A stretch of DNA of 64,000 bases from an uncultured Ruminococcus sp. (GCA_902762615.1 CACWOX010000009.1:18566-82565); one strand, 5' to 3'; positions 15,876 to 26,588 are shown, counted from the stretch's first letter. Notes: a model not told the origin generated them from the letters alone. Translations and numbers: made by a program.

Positions 15876-18677
15876 TTATCCGAGAGATTTGACTACCTCT
15901 GCGCAGCGGCGGCAGAGTGTGGGATGTTCATTGTCGGAGCCGACGTCGTCGGTGTGCTTCCAGCAGCGCTCGCACTTCGCGCCCTCAGCCACCTCGACCG
16001 AAACGCCGAGACCCTCGACGTCGCAGGGATTGTCGTTGCAGGGCTGTGTGGAGATCTTGACGCCGGAGACGATGAACACGTCCTCCAGGCTGTCCTTGAC
16101 CGACTTGACGAAGTCCTTGAGACCGCCGGTGCAATGCAGTGTGACCACCGCCTCGAGCGACTTGCCGATGAGCTTATCCTTGCGGGCGACCTCAAGCGCA
16201 CGCTGCACGTCGTCGCGGATAGCGTGGATTCTGTCCCATGTCATTTCAAAGTCAGCGCCGCAATCCACGCCTGTGACCTCGCAGGGCATGTCGTTGTAAA
16301 GCACGGACTCCTTGACGTCGGTGCAGGTGTGCGGCATGAACTGCCAGATTTCCTCGGCGGTATAGGCGAGGATAGGTGTGAGCAGACGGGTCATTGCATC
16401 GAGAATCATATACATGACGGTCTGTGCGGCACGGCGGGACATGCCGTATTTGAAGTCGCAGTAGAGTCTGTCCTTGATAACGTCGAGGTAGAAGTTGGAC
16501 ATATCCACCACGCAGAACTTGATGATAGCGTGATAAACCTGATGGAATTCGTACTTGTCATAAGCCTCGCGGCATGTGCGGTTGAGCTCGTTGAGCTTCA
16601 TAACCGCCCAGCGGTCGATCGGACGAAGCTCCCACATCTGCGTCATGTCGCAGTCGGGATTGAAGTCGTAAAGGTTGCTGAGCATGAATCGGGCAGTGTT
16701 GCGGATCTTTCTGTAGGATTCGCTGAGCTGCTTGAGGATATCGGGGGAAATTCTGATGTCCACCTGATAGTCGGAGGAAGCGACCCACAGACGCAGGATA
16801 TCCGCGCCGTATTTATCGACCACCTCGCGCGGCAGAATGCCGTTGCCAAGCGACTTGGACATCTTTTCGCCCTTGCCGTCAACCACCCAGCCGTGGGTGA
16901 GAATTGCCTTGTAGGGGGCAACGCCTCTCCATGCGACGGAGGTGAGCAGTGAGGACTGGAACCAGCCTCTGTACTGATCGGCGCCCTCCAAATAGAGGTC
17001 TGCCGGCCATTTGAGTTCGGGACGCACGTCGCAGACAGCAGCGTGTGTGACGCCGCTGTCGAACCAGACGTCCATGATATCCTTTTCCTTGTCGAATTCC
17101 CTGCTGCCGCAGAATTCGCAGACGGTGCCCTCGGGAATGAGATCCTTTGCCTCGCGTGCGTACCACACGTCGGAGCCGAACTCGCCGAACAGCTTGGCGA
17201 CAGCTAAGATGGTGTCCTTGTTGATGTGCGGTTTGCCGCAGGACTTGCAGTAGAAAATCGGAATCGGCACGCCCCAGCGTCTCTGACGGCTGATGCACCA
17301 GTCGCTTCTGTCTCGCACCATCTGGGTAATTCTTTCCTTGCCCCATGCGGTGACCCAGTTGACGTCGTTGATAGCTTCGATCGCCTTATCCTTGAAGCTC
17401 TCGACCGAGCAGAACCACTGTTCGGTGGCGCGGAAGAGCACAGGGTTCTTGCAGCGCCAGCAGTGGGGATATTTATGCTTGATCTTCTGGGAGGCAAAGA
17501 GGCTGCCGGTTTTGTCCATGTGAATGGCAATTGCCTTATTCGCGTCATCGGTGGAGAGACCCGCGAACTGTCCCGCCTCCTCGGTGAGCATGCCGTTGGC
17601 GTCAACCGAAACGACAATGCCGATTTCGGGGTAGTTGTTGCATACATTAAAGTCGTCGATACCGAAGCCGGGAGCGGTGTGAACGCAGCCTGTACCGGAC
17701 TCCAGCGTGACGTGATCGCCCACGATGATGAGAGAGGTTCTGTCAAGGAAGGGATGCTGCGCCTTCATGTATTCCATTTCGCTGCCAAGCATTTCACCGA
17801 CGATCTCGTATTCCTCGATGCCGGCGAGCTTGAGAGCTTCCTCATACAGACCGTCCGCCATGATGTAGACTTCATTGCCTGCCTTGATGAATTTGTACAT
17901 GTATCTCGGACCAAGGCAGATCGCCAGGTTGCCGGGGAGCGTCCATGTGGTGGTCGTCCAGATGACAAAGTAGGTGTTGTCCTTGTCGATGCCGAGCGCG
18001 GCGAACTTGCCGAGGTCGTCGGCAACCTTGAATTTGACGAAAACAGAGACACAGGGGTCCTCGGAGTATTCAATTTCGGCTTCCGCCAGAGCGGTCTGGC
18101 AGTCGGGGCACCAGTAAACCGGCTTGAGCCCCTTATAAATCTGACCGTTGCAAGCCATTTCGGCGAATATCTCGATCTGCTTTTCCTCAAATTTCGGCAG
18201 AAGGGTGATGTAAGGATCAGCCCACTCGCCGACGTTGCCGAGTCGCTTGAACTGATTGCGCTGATCGTCGATGTAGCCGTTTACGAATTCGCGGCACATG
18301 GCTCTCAGCTCGAGATCGCTCATCTTGGATGCCTTCTCGAATCCGGCAGCCTTGCGCGCCTTCAGCTCGGTGGGAAGTCCGTGCGTGTCCCAGCCGGGTA
18401 CAAAGGGAGCGTCGAAGCCGGACATGTTCTTGTATCTTACGATAATATCCTTGAGCACCTTATTGAGGGCGGTGCCGAGGTGAATGTCGCCGTTTGCGTA
18501 GGGAGGGCCGTCGTGAAGCACGAATTTCGGCTTGCCGACGTTGCGTCTGAGCATGTTGTGATAGATGTCCTTCTTTTCCCACTCAGCAAGCATATCCGGC
18601 TCACGCTTGGGAAGATTGCCTCGCATGGGGAATTCGGTTTCGGGGAGATTGAGCGTGCTGTTGTAATCCTGGCTCAT
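15876..18677 (-). CDS. ileS: Isoleucyl-tRNA synthetase
   Basis: 933 residues, full length for the class I enzyme. The HIGH-equivalent is HLGT (66-69, in [11 protein letters not shown]), the KMSKS loop is [10 protein letters not shown], and a large editing domain lies between. A C-terminal zinc site (CERCW and CRRC) places it in the bacterial type 1 group. It charges tRNA-Ile and hydrolyses Val-tRNA-Ile. No T-box is seen in the 57 bases before it; the divIVA gene lies immediately upstream, so it is probably read from the cell-division cluster. Confidence 0.97.
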   Translation of the reverse strand: MSQDYNSTLNLPETEFPMRGNLPKREPDMLAEWEKKDIYHNMLRRNVGKPKFVLHDGPPYANGDIHLGTALNKVLKDIIVRYKNMSGFDAPFVPGWDTHGLPTELKARKAAGFEKASKMSDLELRAMCREFVNGYIDDQRNQFKRLGNVGEWADPYITLLPKFEEKQIEIFAEMACNGQIYKGLKPVYWCPDCQTALAEAEIEYSEDPCVSVFVKFKVADDLGKFAALGIDKDNTYFVIWTTTTWTLPGNLAICLGPRYMYKFIKAGNEVYIMADGLYEEALKLAGIEEYEIVGEMLGSEMEYMKAQHPFLDRTSLIIVGDHVTLESGTGCVHTAPGFGIDDFNVCNNYPEIGIVVSVDANGMLTEEAGQFAGLSTDDANKAIAIHMDKTGSLFASQKIKHKYPHCWRCKNPVLFRATEQWFCSVESFKDKAIEAINDVNWVTAWGKERITQMVRDRSDWCISRQRRWGVPIPIFYCKSCGKPHINKDTILAVAKLFGEFGSDVWYAREAKDLIPEGTVCEFCGSREFDKEKDIMDVWFDSGVTHAAVCDVRPELKWPADLYLEGADQYRGWFQSSLLTSVAWRGVAPYKAILTHGWVVDGKGEKMSKSLGNGILPREVVDKYGADILRLWVASSDYQVDIRISPDILKQLSESYRKIRNTARFMLSNLYDFNPDCDMTQMWELRPIDRWAVMKLNELNRTCREAYDKYEFHQVYHAIIKFCVVDMSNFYLDVIKDRLYCDFKYGMSRRAAQTVMYMILDAMTRLLTPILAYTAEEIWQFMPHTCTDVKESVLYNDMPCEVTGVDCGADFEMTWDRIHAIRDDVQRALEVARKDKLIGKSLEAVVTLHCTGGLKDFVKSVKDSLEDVFIVSGVKISTQPCNDNPCDVEGLGVSVEVAEGAKCERCWKHTDDVGSDNEHPTLCRRCAEVVKSLG

Positions 18678-18734
18678 TGGTAATCTTTCCTTCTTTCAAA
18701 AATAATAGCAAAATCTATGTCAATTCACGCAGAA

Positions 18735-19778
18735 TCAGTTGAACCGTCTGCGGAAGCTCCTGTCGTCGTCCTGCGACCGGAAGTCGTCGCCGCCCATCAG
18801 GGAATCGGGGTCGCCGTATTTGCCGCCGCCGAAGCCGTCCATGTCGCTGCCCGTAATGGGAGTGCGGTCAAAGCCGCCCATATCGGACTGACCGTCGCCA
18901 AAGGACTGGTCGCGGGAATTGTTGTCAAACGCCGAGAATTTTTTCTGTTCGCGCATGGGAGGGGGCAGCGTGGTAGTCTGCATGGGAGGCATGCTGTCGT
19001 CAATATTGACGGTGAAGCCGCCTCTGGACTGATTCATTCGCTCACGCGGCATGACCGGCTCCTGCTGACCGCCGCCGAAGCTGTCGTCGCCCTGCATGTC
19101 AGGCTGGAACGAGTTCATATCGTCACGCGTATCGCGCTGCTCTCTGCCAAATCGCGTGTCGTCCTCCTGCGTGGCAAAATCGTTTCTGCGGTCATACTGA
19201 TCGCCGCGCCGGTCGGAGTAGGAATAATCGTCCTGCGGATAATCCCTGCGAGAAGCCTGGAAAGCGGACGCGTCGCGGTCGAGCATAGGCACGGAGGAAA
19301 CGGCGTCGCGGGTATCCTGACGCATGATATCCTCGTTGGGAATGCTGTTGATGAGGGTGAGATGCTCCTTGTAGGCTTTGAGCAGTCTCGCCTTAAAATC
19401 CGCGATGTCGCGCTGCATTTTTTCTATCACATCGCGTTCGCGGTGAATTTCTATCTGTGCGTTGGAAACGATCTTTTCCGCCTTGATGGTCGCGTCCTTC
19501 AGAATGATCTCCGCCTTGTGCTTTGCGTCGCGAAGAGAAGCGTCGCCCACCTTCTGGGCGTTCATCAGTGCGTTGCGGATGGAATCCTCCTCGCGCTGGT
19601 ATTCCTCCAGCTTGGTAGTAAGGCTTTCCAGACGCTTGAGCAGCTCGGCATTCTCCTTGAGAAGCGAATCGTACGAAAGCTGCACCTCGTCGATGAAGGC
19701 TTCCACGTCCTCGGCGCGATAGCCTCCGAAATTGGACTTTCTGAAGTTGACGTTTCTTATTTCGTTAAGGGTAAGCAA
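18735..19778 (-). CDS. divIVA: DivIVA domain protein
   Basis: 347 residues. The N-terminal DivIVA membrane-targeting segment (LNEIRNVNFRKSNFGGYRAEDVEAFID) is followed by a long coiled coil (about 30-150). The C-terminal 190 residues are low-complexity, rich in Asp, Arg, Gln, Gly and Met, and longer than in typical DivIVA. Such proteins mark negatively curved membrane at poles and septa and recruit division or wall-synthesis factors. Its place after sepF and ylmH is the standard Firmicutes division cluster. Confidence 0.92.
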   Translation of the reverse strand: MLTLNEIRNVNFRKSNFGGYRAEDVEAFIDEVQLSYDSLLKENAELLKRLESLTTKLEEYQREEDSIRNALMNAQKVGDASLRDAKHKAEIILKDATIKAEKIVSNAQIEIHRERDVIEKMQRDIADFKARLLKAYKEHLTLINSIPNEDIMRQDTRDAVSSVPMLDRDASAFQASRRDYPQDDYSYSDRRGDQYDRRNDFATQEDDTRFGREQRDTRDDMNSFQPDMQGDDSFGGGQQEPVMPRERMNQSRGGFTVNIDDSMPPMQTTTLPPPMREQKKFSAFDNNSRDQSFGDGQSDMGGFDRTPITGSDMDGFGGGKYGDPDSLMGGDDFRSQDDDRSFRRRFN

Positions 19779-19811
19779 TGTGCCGTCCTCCTTATAAATA
19801 CACTTATATAC

Positions 19812-20597
19812 TTAGACATATTTTCGGGCAGACAGTATCAGTCTTCCCTTACGAGTAACATTTCCTAAATCGTCAATAATAAATTTACCTGTCCCGCGAA
19901 CCGTGAGTCTGTCGCCCTCGCTGACGTTCTGCGAGACCTTTTTGCATACCACCGAATTGATCATGACTTCTCCCGCCGTGATCAGCTCCTCCGCCCTGCC
20001 GCGTCCCACTCCGGCAAGTGCCGCGGTCACACAGTCCAGCCGCGCCGAGGCTACGGTGAGGGATATCTCCTTAAAGCCGTGGGCTGCCGGCAGCGGTTCG
20101 GCATATCCCTGCGAAAGCCGAACGCCCACACCGCCTATTTTGGTCACGTCGGCAAGCAGGGCGCGTGTCACGGTATTCCTGCAAAAGAACACGCACCTTC
20201 CGCTTTCGATCAGAATATCGCCCACGCAGCCGCGCTCAATGCCCTGCGCCATCAGCGTGCCCAGCACGGAGCGATGCTCCACGCTGTCGGCAGTCCGGAA
20301 TGCCGCGGTAATCCCGTCCATTGGGAACAGCTCGCCGTCCGGCTCGTCGTATGGCGGAAAAACGCCCAGCATGCGGCGTTCGGCGTCTTCAAAGCCGCCC
20401 CAGAGCAGATAATTTGCGTGCAGCCGCTTCATCAACGACTCAGCCGCGGTCTGTTCGACTTCGGTGAGAAAATCGGTAAAAACCGGACGGTTGCGGCGCT
20501 GGCAAAGCGCAGTCGCGTCCTCCAGCATGGCGGTGAAAAACCTGCTGTCGGTGATAGCTTTATCTCCGCCGGCGTCATTGGAATGATTGCCTTTCAA
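19812..20597 (-). CDS. ylmH: YlmH-like S4-domain RNA-binding protein
   Basis: 261 residues. The C-terminal S4 domain (about 180-245, SARLDCVTAALAGVGRGRAEELI) follows the YlmH N-terminal region. YlmH-type proteins bind ribosomal RNA; relatives act in ribosome rescue. It sits between sepF and divIVA, as in Bacillus. The start is uncertain: the longest frame opens with TTG at 20597 without a clear ribosome binding site, and the next Met is 23 residues in. Confidence 0.9.
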   Translation of the reverse strand: MKGNHSNDAGGDKAITDSRFFTAMLEDATALCQRRNRPVFTDFLTEVEQTAAESLMKRLHANYLLWGGFEDAERRMLGVFPPYDEPDGELFPMDGITAAFRTADSVEHRSVLGTLMAQGIERGCVGDILIESGRCVFFCRNTVTRALLADVTKIGGVGVRLSQGYAEPLPAAHGFKEISLTVASARLDCVTAALAGVGRGRAEELITAGEVMINSVVCKKVSQNVSEGDRLTVRGTGKFIIDDLGNVTRKGRLILSARKYV

Positions 20598-20620
20598 TTT
20601 TCACTTGCCCGCTTAATATA

Positions 20621-21136
20621 TCAACCGAAAAACGCGTCGTTGTTCTCGGTATCGGAGAGGAAGCCCTGTTTGTTGACTCCCACGTCGCCGGGCGTAACCA
20701 TCCATGTTGTCTTGGTGACCTTGATGAGCTCGCCGCCGCAGGCGTATGTAACGCCGCCGAGAAAGTCGAGTATTCTCGAAGCAAGCTCGCGGTTGATGAC
20801 CTCAAGGTTGATGGTGACCGAGTGACCCTTGAGCAGGCAGTCGGCGATTTCATAAGCTTCCTCGCGTGTTTCGGGCGTGCGGATGTCGATGATCGACTTT
20901 GGCTCGCCGTTGTTATAGAGCGTGCGGGTATTTGCCACATCGGACTTGGATGCGGAAGCGTAGGTCTGTCTTCTTGCGGTTGCGGCTGCTGTACGGGGCG
21001 CCGGGTCGGCTGCGGGAACCGCTTCCTCTTCCTCATCGTCCTGCTCTCCCTCGTAGTCCTCGTAATCCTCAAACTCCTCGGTATCCACGTCGTCGTCTAC
21101 TTCATAGTCTCTCTTTTTTCTGTTAATCCATGCCAT
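20621..21136 (-). CDS. sepF: Cell division protein SepF
   Basis: 171 residues. A short N-terminal membrane-binding helix (MAWINRKKRDY) is followed by a very acidic linker (about 13-45) and the SepF core (about 75-165, with SIIDIRTPETREEAYEIAD and LDFLGGVTYACGGE). SepF polymers anchor FtsZ to the membrane and shape the septum. GGAGG precedes the ATG. Neighbours yggS upstream and ylmH downstream match the conserved order. Confidence 0.95.
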   Translation of the reverse strand: MAWINRKKRDYEVDDDVDTEEFEDYEDYEGEQDDEEEEAVPAADPAPRTAAATARRQTYASASKSDVANTRTLYNNGEPKSIIDIRTPETREEAYEIADCLLKGHSVTINLEVINRELASRILDFLGGVTYACGGELIKVTKTTWMVTPGDVGVNKQGFLSDTENNDAFFG

Positions 21137-21157
21137 TTTTAAAATTCCTCCAATAAT

Positions 21158-21904
21158 TTATTTACTGTAATTCCTTCTGCCAAAAAGTGCCGTGCCGACC
21201 CTTACCATTGTGGAGCCGTGCTTTATCGCCTCGGCATAGTCAGCCGACATTCCCATGGACAGATGTTTCATTGTATAACTATTATTATGTGTGTTTTTTG
21301 AGCCAATGTCAATAAATAGTTTGTATATTTCATCAAAATACTTGATAGTTTGTGCAATTTCGCAATCTGCGGGCGGAATTGCCATCAATCCTTGTACATT
21401 TATACCATCGAATTCGCTTATCTGACATATCAATTCATAAGCGGCATCGGGTGCAATACCGGATTTGCTCTCTTCATTGCCGATATTTACCTCAACCAGC
21501 ACGTCTGTATTCCGTCCAAGCTCGCTGCTTCTTGCCGCTATTGCCTGCGCCACACGGACCGAATCCACCGACTGAATCATCTCGACCCTGCCGACCACCT
21601 GCCTGACCTTGTTGGTCTGCAAATGTCCGATAAGGTGAATATGCTTTCCCTCGCGGCTGAGACTGTCGTATTTGGAATTAAGCTCCTGCACGCGGTTCTC
21701 GCCCATGTAGTCAACGCCAAGCGAAAGCGCGTGATTGATGATCTCCACGGGGACGGTCTTTGTGACCGCCATGAGAATTACGTCCTCAGGGCTGCGTCCC
21801 GACTGCAAAGCGGCTTCCTCCATTTGGAAGCGTATAGCCTTGAGATTTTCCTCCACGTCGTGAAATCTCGACAGCATTTCAGGACTAATTGACGATTTTT
21901 CCAT
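21158..21904 (-). CDS. YggS/YlmE family PLP-binding protein
   Basis: 248 residues from the ATG at 21904, which has AAAGGGGG eight bases before; a longer start at 21925 lies deeper inside the upstream gene. The fold is the alanine racemase N-domain alone. The PLP lysine is in VILMAVTKTVP, and phosphate contacts are near GRVEMIQSVD and the C-terminal SMGMSADYAEAI. The family keeps pyridoxal phosphate in balance and has no clear enzymatic activity. The start overlaps the end of the HlyD-like gene by 20 bases, so the two are coupled. Confidence 0.94.
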   Translation of the reverse strand: MEKSSISPEMLSRFHDVEENLKAIRFQMEEAALQSGRSPEDVILMAVTKTVPVEIINHALSLGVDYMGENRVQELNSKYDSLSREGKHIHLIGHLQTNKVRQVVGRVEMIQSVDSVRVAQAIAARSSELGRNTDVLVEVNIGNEESKSGIAPDAAYELICQISEFDGINVQGLMAIPPADCEIAQTIKYFDEIYKLFIDIGSKNTHNNSYTMKHLSMGMSADYAEAIKHGSTMVRVGTALFGRRNYSK

Positions 21905-23552
21905 TGTACAACCCCCTTTCCGCAATCACCACAGTGTCTCCCAGTGAAAGGAACTGATCGCCTTTTATGGGTGTGCAGATGACCAGCTTGTCGGTACCGT
22001 AGATGATGTTTACCTCTTTTTCCCTGATCTGCCCTGCCACCAGCACGTAAACGCTGGGATAGGTGGTCTGGGTCACATACACCAGATGCCCCCTTGGAAA
22101 ATCCTCCTCAGGGTGGGGATTTCTGTGCGTTTGATACTTTACGCCTGCGTGAAGGGCACTTTTCTGAATGGCAAAGCCCTCATAGCTGCACTTCACGATT
22201 TTGACCGGCTGACTGCGCACGGTACAAAGCTCAGACGCAAGCGAGCTGCACCTGAACAGCGCCAGAAATGTATCCTGCCCGTCAACCTTATTGACGCTCT
22301 GGAGCACCGCTTTTATGCTTTCGGTTTTGGAATAGGGCAGGTAAAGCGTGTATATGCTGTCTTTGATGAGGAAATCGGAATCCTTCGCCGGCACAGGACA
22401 CGCCAGGTACCACGTAAAGCTCCCCACCAGCTTGCCGATCGTTTTTTCGGAGGGCTTGACTTCTTTATTCATGATTTCATTGAGCTTATCCACCGTGAGA
22501 TCGGCGACCATCGAGGTATTGAGCAGGGTCTCATATCCGTCGCAGCTGTCGGTAAAATAGCCCGAATCGGGAGCTGTAACTGTCTTAGGCTCCTTGGAAT
22601 ACTTCTGCTGAAGCTCCTCCTTCTCTTTTTCGAGCTGCTCAATGCGGGAATTGTAATCCTCGACCTGACGCATGGCTACCAGGCGCTTGTTGAGAAGGTA
22701 GCTTATCTCGTCTTTAAGAGCCGCCGCGGACGACATATCCTTCCTGCGGGCGGCGTCGTTGAGATCAACCATTTTGAGATCGAGCTGTTTGCCTATCAGC
22801 TCCACCGTATTCACGCTGTCCTCGGAGGCTGTGACCATGCTGCGAAGCTCCCCCGTCTCTCTGTTTATCTCGGAGACACGCTCGTATGCCTCCGCCTCGG
22901 AGGTCGAGCTGAAAATATTGACGATCGCTTCGCCCTTGGAGACCTTGTCGCCGTTATTGATCACCTTGACCGAGGTTTTGCTGAGGCTGCCCTCAATCAG
23001 ATATTCGTCGCGTATGGCGATCCCTTCGACGTCAATAGTCTCGAGATAGGGCGATATCGTGACCTTCTCGGTCGAGTAATCCACATACAGGCTCATGAAA
23101 ACCTGGTATACCAGCAGTCCCGCCACGATTGCCGAAATAATCGAAGCCGTCAGCCTGACGCTGAATTTTGGAAGGTATTTTGCCGTCACATCCTTGATAG
23201 GATTGCCGGGAGGCGCCGAATCAAAATCCGCTCCGCGACCTTTTCTGCGGCGGCTCCCCCGCCTGTCGCTTCGCCCGTAATCCGAACGGGAGATCCCCGA
23301 ACTGCCTTTTTTGCCGAGTAAAGCGCCGCTGAAGCTGTTTAAGTAATCGGCATAATCCTCGGGCGTAACCGCGGACGCTCTCCGGCTGCGCAAAAAGCTG
23401 TATTCCAGCCTGTCGCCCACCATGGATTTCTGATATTCCGAACCGCCGGAAGTGACCGTTTGGCTACTGCGTGGAGCAGCTCTGCGCGAAACGCCGTTCC
23501 TTGCGTTAAACGGCTGTGCGTCACCGGAGCTGCCGCGCCTGTTCTTCTCCAT
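21885..23552 (-). CDS. HlyD-like membrane protein of the sepF cluster
   Basis: 555 residues. A basic, disordered N-terminus (about 1-125, rich in Arg, Ser and Gly) leads to one membrane helix (about 133-156). A barrel-sandwich/lipoyl-like half (IAIRDEYLIEGSLSKTSVKVINNGDKV) follows, then a coiled coil (about 270-350) and further beta-rich parts. This is the layout of HlyD/adaptor-like proteins, but no transporter gene is adjacent. Similar proteins occur beside yggS and sepF in Clostridia and their role is unknown; a division or envelope scaffold is an inference. It starts 28 bases after miaA ends and runs into yggS. Confidence 0.8.
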   Translation of the reverse strand: MEKNRRGSSGDAQPFNARNGVSRRAAPRSSQTVTSGGSEYQKSMVGDRLEYSFLRSRRASAVTPEDYADYLNSFSGALLGKKGSSGISRSDYGRSDRRGSRRRKGRGADFDSAPPGNPIKDVTAKYLPKFSVRLTASIISAIVAGLLVYQVFMSLYVDYSTEKVTISPYLETIDVEGIAIRDEYLIEGSLSKTSVKVINNGDKVSKGEAIVNIFSSTSEAEAYERVSEINRETGELRSMVTASEDSVNTVELIGKQLDLKMVDLNDAARRKDMSSAAALKDEISYLLNKRLVAMRQVEDYNSRIEQLEKEKEELQQKYSKEPKTVTAPDSGYFTDSCDGYETLLNTSMVADLTVDKLNEIMNKEVKPSEKTIGKLVGSFTWYLACPVPAKDSDFLIKDSIYTLYLPYSKTESIKAVLQSVNKVDGQDTFLALFRCSSLASELCTVRSQPVKIVKCSYEGFAIQKSALHAGVKYQTHRNPHPEEDFPRGHLVYVTQTTYPSVYVLVAGQIREKEVNIIYGTDKLVICTPIKGDQFLSLGDTVVIAERGLYNGKIVN

Positions 23553-23580
23553 TGTACGTATCCCCTTTCTATCAATATCT

Positions 23581-24525
23581 TCACAGGTCGAGACGCGACC
23601 TTATTTCATTCTCTGCACACGCCGCAAGCGCCTCAAAGGAATCGCATTCATCGGCGTATATCCATATTATTTTATCATTTCGACGGAACCATGTCAACTG
23701 TCGTTTTGCAAATCTTCGGGTTTCCATCTTTAATTTTTCCACCGACTGCTCCAGAGACTCCTCACCGCGAAGGTAGGGGAGCAGCTCCTTGCAGCCTATC
23801 GCCTGAATGACGGTTTTGCCGGCGCTTTCCGAGTAGAAATGTCTCACCTCGTCGAGCAGTCCGTCACGGAGCATCAGGTCCACGCGCAGGTTGATTCTGT
23901 CGTAGAGCTTCTGCCTGTCGCGGTAGCCTATGCCGACAATGCAGCTGCGGTAGCGGTCGGGACAGCTTCTGGAACGGCGGTTGAATTCCGACAGGGTGAC
24001 GCCGCTCAGCTCGAATACCTCCAAGCCGCGGACAATACGCTTTTTGTCGGCGGGACTGAGCCTATCGGCTGTCTCGGGGTCAATGCCGCGCAATCTCTCC
24101 AGAAGCGCCTGACCGCCGCCCTCTTCAAATTCGGAATTCAGCCTTTCCCTAAGGGCTGCGTCCTGCGGAATATCGGCAAAGATAATATTGCTCAGCAGCG
24201 AATCGACATACAGACCCGTTCCGCCGCACACAATCGGCAGCTTGTGCCTCGAGGATATATCCTCAATTGCCCTGTGTCCCAGCTGACAGTACTGCGCCAC
24301 CGAAAACTCCTCGTCCAGCGGCACAAAGTCAATCAGATGGTGGCGTATGCCGCTCATTTCCTCCTCGGTCGGCTTTGCCGTTGCGATGGAAAGTCCCTTG
24401 TAAATCTGCATGGAGTCGGCGGAAATCACCTCGCCGTCCAGCCGCTTGGCAAGCTCCACGGACAGGGAGGTCTTGCCCGAAGCGGTGGCGCCGACCACGG
24501 CGGCGACCTTTAATCTGTCGTTCAT
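23581..24525 (-). CDS. miaA: tRNA dimethylallyltransferase
   Basis: 314 residues. A P-loop GATASGKT (12-19) and the substrate-binding DSMQIYKGLSIATAKP block are present, with CGGTGLYVDSLL further on. MiaA adds a dimethylallyl group from DMAPP to N6 of A37 in tRNAs that read codons starting with U. The start overlaps the mutL stop by four bases (ATGA), so translation is coupled; mutL-miaA order is widespread. Confidence 0.96.
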   Translation of the reverse strand: MNDRLKVAAVVGATASGKTSLSVELAKRLDGEVISADSMQIYKGLSIATAKPTEEEMSGIRHHLIDFVPLDEEFSVAQYCQLGHRAIEDISSRHKLPIVCGGTGLYVDSLLSNIIFADIPQDAALRERLNSEFEEGGGQALLERLRGIDPETADRLSPADKKRIVRGLEVFELSGVTLSEFNRRSRSCPDRYRSCIVGIGYRDRQKLYDRINLRVDLMLRDGLLDEVRHFYSESAGKTVIQAIGCKELLPYLRGEESLEQSVEKLKMETRRFAKRQLTWFRRNDKIIWIYADECDSFEALAACAENEIRSRLDL

Positions 24526-26567
24526 TGCTGTATTCTCCCGAAGTATTTTTCTATTTCGCGCTGTTTGAGAGAAACGAATATCGGACGCCCGTGCGGGCAG
24601 TAACGCACGTCGGGATTGCCTATCAGCGTCAGCACCAGTTCGGCAAGCTCGCCGGGAAGATTTTTGTCGCCGCCCTTTACCGCGCTTTTGCAGGCGATGG
24701 TGTGATAAATCCAGTCAATGCGTTCCGTGGTGACGGAAGTCTGACCGCTGCGCAGCTGTCCGGCGATTTCAAGGAAGGCGCCTTCCGCGTCGTCTCCCGA
24801 AAGAATGGTGGGCACGCTTCTCAGCAGGACGGTACCCATACCGAAGTCCTCCACCTCAAAGCCGGCTTTTGCAAGCAGGTCAAGGCTGCCGGTCACAGCG
24901 TCGTACTGGTTCTTGTCAAGCGTGATGGGCAGCGGCGTGAGCAGCATCTGACTGTCGGGTTTTTCCCGCTGTCTGAGCAGACGTTCATAAATAAGGCGCT
25001 CGTGCGCCGCGTGCTTGTCAATCAGAATCAGCTCTCCGCCCGATTCTATGAGAATGTAGGTACTGAATATCTCCCCCACAATCCTGTACTCCGGCATGAT
25101 GAAGCTGTCGGCTTTTTGCGTATTTTGCTCCGCCGCTTCAAAGGAAGGCTCCGTTGGCGGCGTTTCATAAGGCACAGCCTGGGAGGAAGGTTCGGATATC
25201 GGCACAGTATTTTCGGGCGGCAGTGTGCCGTGAATTTCGGGTTCAGCCGCGCGGACGACCTCTTCGCAGGTGGGAGGCACAGGCGGAACAAAGCCCGCTG
25301 ACGGAATCGGCAGAACAGCCCCCGGGTCGTCAACCTTCGCGTGCACCGTGTTCCCTGAGGAATAGTCCGGCTCATGCCTGAATCCTTCCTTTGAAGGGAC
25401 GGAAGCAGAGCGCTTTTCTATGTTTTCCTTGTTTTCCATGTTTGCCATGTTTTCTCTGTTCGCCATAGCCCGCGAACGCATCGACTGATTCAGGTCGATT
25501 TGCACGCCGCTGAATTCGTGCATATTGGGCGAGGTGCTGACCCTGCGCACGGGCGGAAGCTCCACGTCACGCGGCGTGTCGAATTCGGTGAGGGAGGATT
25601 TTACGGCGAAGTAGACTGCCTCATAAATCGGCTTTTCGTCGGTGAAACGAACTTCCAGCTTTGCGGGGTGAACATTCACGTCCACTGCCGAGCAGTCAAG
25701 GCTGATTCCCAGCACGCAGGCAGGGAATTTGCCTATCATCACAGCGCCCTTGCAGGCTTCCTCGAGCGCACGCTGCATGGTGTTGCTGCGCACATATCTG
25801 CCGTTTATAAAAAAAATCTGCATGGCGCGGTTGGGGCGGGAATTGACCGGCTTGGAGATAAAGCCCTCCACGCTGACGTTATTGTAGCTGTATTTGACGG
25901 GGATAAGACCCGAAGTGAATTCCCTGCCGTAAACCGCGTGAATAGCGGAGCGGAGCTTTCCGTCGCCGGGGGTGAGCAATGCCTCCCTGCCCTCGCGAAT
26001 AAATCGGAAGGATATCTCGGGGTGGGAGAGCGCGACGCGGTCGATGACGGCGGCAATGGCGTTGCCCTCGGTCTTGTCGGTTTTGAGGAATTTTCTTCGC
26101 GCGGGGGTGTTGTAAAACATCTCGCGCACAATGATGGTGGTGCCGACAGCGCAGCCGATTTCCTCGTTTTCCTTCTCGTCGCTGCCCTCGATGACGTAAT
26201 GCACGCCGACGTCGCTCTCGGCGGTACGGGTGATCAATTCCATCTTGGACACGGCGCAGACAGAGGCAAGCGCCTCGCCGCGAAAGCCCAGTGTCGCAAT
26301 GCTGTCGAGGTCGGCGCCCACGCGGATTTTGCTGGTGGCGTGCCTGAGAAAAGCGGTGGGAACGTCCTCGGGGGAGATTCCCTCGCCGTTGTCGGTCACG
26401 CGGATATAAGAGGAGCCGCCATGCCTGATCTCGACGGTGATAACGGACGCTCCCGCGTCAATGCAGTTTTCCACAAGCTCCTTGACCACGGAGGAAGGGC
26501 GTTCCACCACTTCCCCGGCGGCGATAAGCTCGGCGGTGTGTTTATCTAACAATTTAACTTTTGACAT
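24522..26567 (-). CDS. mutL: DNA mismatch repair protein MutL
   Basis: 681 residues. The N-terminal GHKL ATPase has VKELVENCIDAGA, DNGEGI and GFRGEALASV. The C-terminal domain carries the endonuclease motif DKHAAHERLIYE, matching DxHA-xx-E-xxxx-E, and CPHGRP near the end, so it is a nicking MutL as expected where MutH is absent. The linker (about 355-490) is proline-rich and holds a short internal repeat (MANRENMANMENKENIEK). It links MutS mismatch recognition to strand nicking. mutS is upstream on the same strand. Confidence 0.96.
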   Translation of the reverse strand: MSKVKLLDKHTAELIAAGEVVERPSSVVKELVENCIDAGASVITVEIRHGGSSYIRVTDNGEGISPEDVPTAFLRHATSKIRVGADLDSIATLGFRGEALASVCAVSKMELITRTAESDVGVHYVIEGSDEKENEEIGCAVGTTIIVREMFYNTPARRKFLKTDKTEGNAIAAVIDRVALSHPEISFRFIREGREALLTPGDGKLRSAIHAVYGREFTSGLIPVKYSYNNVSVEGFISKPVNSRPNRAMQIFFINGRYVRSNTMQRALEEACKGAVMIGKFPACVLGISLDCSAVDVNVHPAKLEVRFTDEKPIYEAVYFAVKSSLTEFDTPRDVELPPVRRVSTSPNMHEFSGVQIDLNQSMRSRAMANRENMANMENKENIEKRSASVPSKEGFRHEPDYSSGNTVHAKVDDPGAVLPIPSAGFVPPVPPTCEEVVRAAEPEIHGTLPPENTVPISEPSSQAVPYETPPTEPSFEAAEQNTQKADSFIMPEYRIVGEIFSTYILIESGGELILIDKHAAHERLIYERLLRQREKPDSQMLLTPLPITLDKNQYDAVTGSLDLLAKAGFEVEDFGMGTVLLRSVPTILSGDDAEGAFLEIAGQLRSGQTSVTTERIDWIYHTIACKSAVKGGDKNLPGELAELVLTLIGNPDVRYCPHGRPIFVSLKQREIEKYFGRIQQ

Positions 26568-26588
26568 TTTTTGTTTCCTTTCGGAAAA

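Noticed and set aside
17226..18683. Long open frame of 485 codons opposite ileS
   Set aside because: It is the antisense shadow of ileS, which has complete catalytic motifs. The frame stays open because of high G+C at third codon positions.
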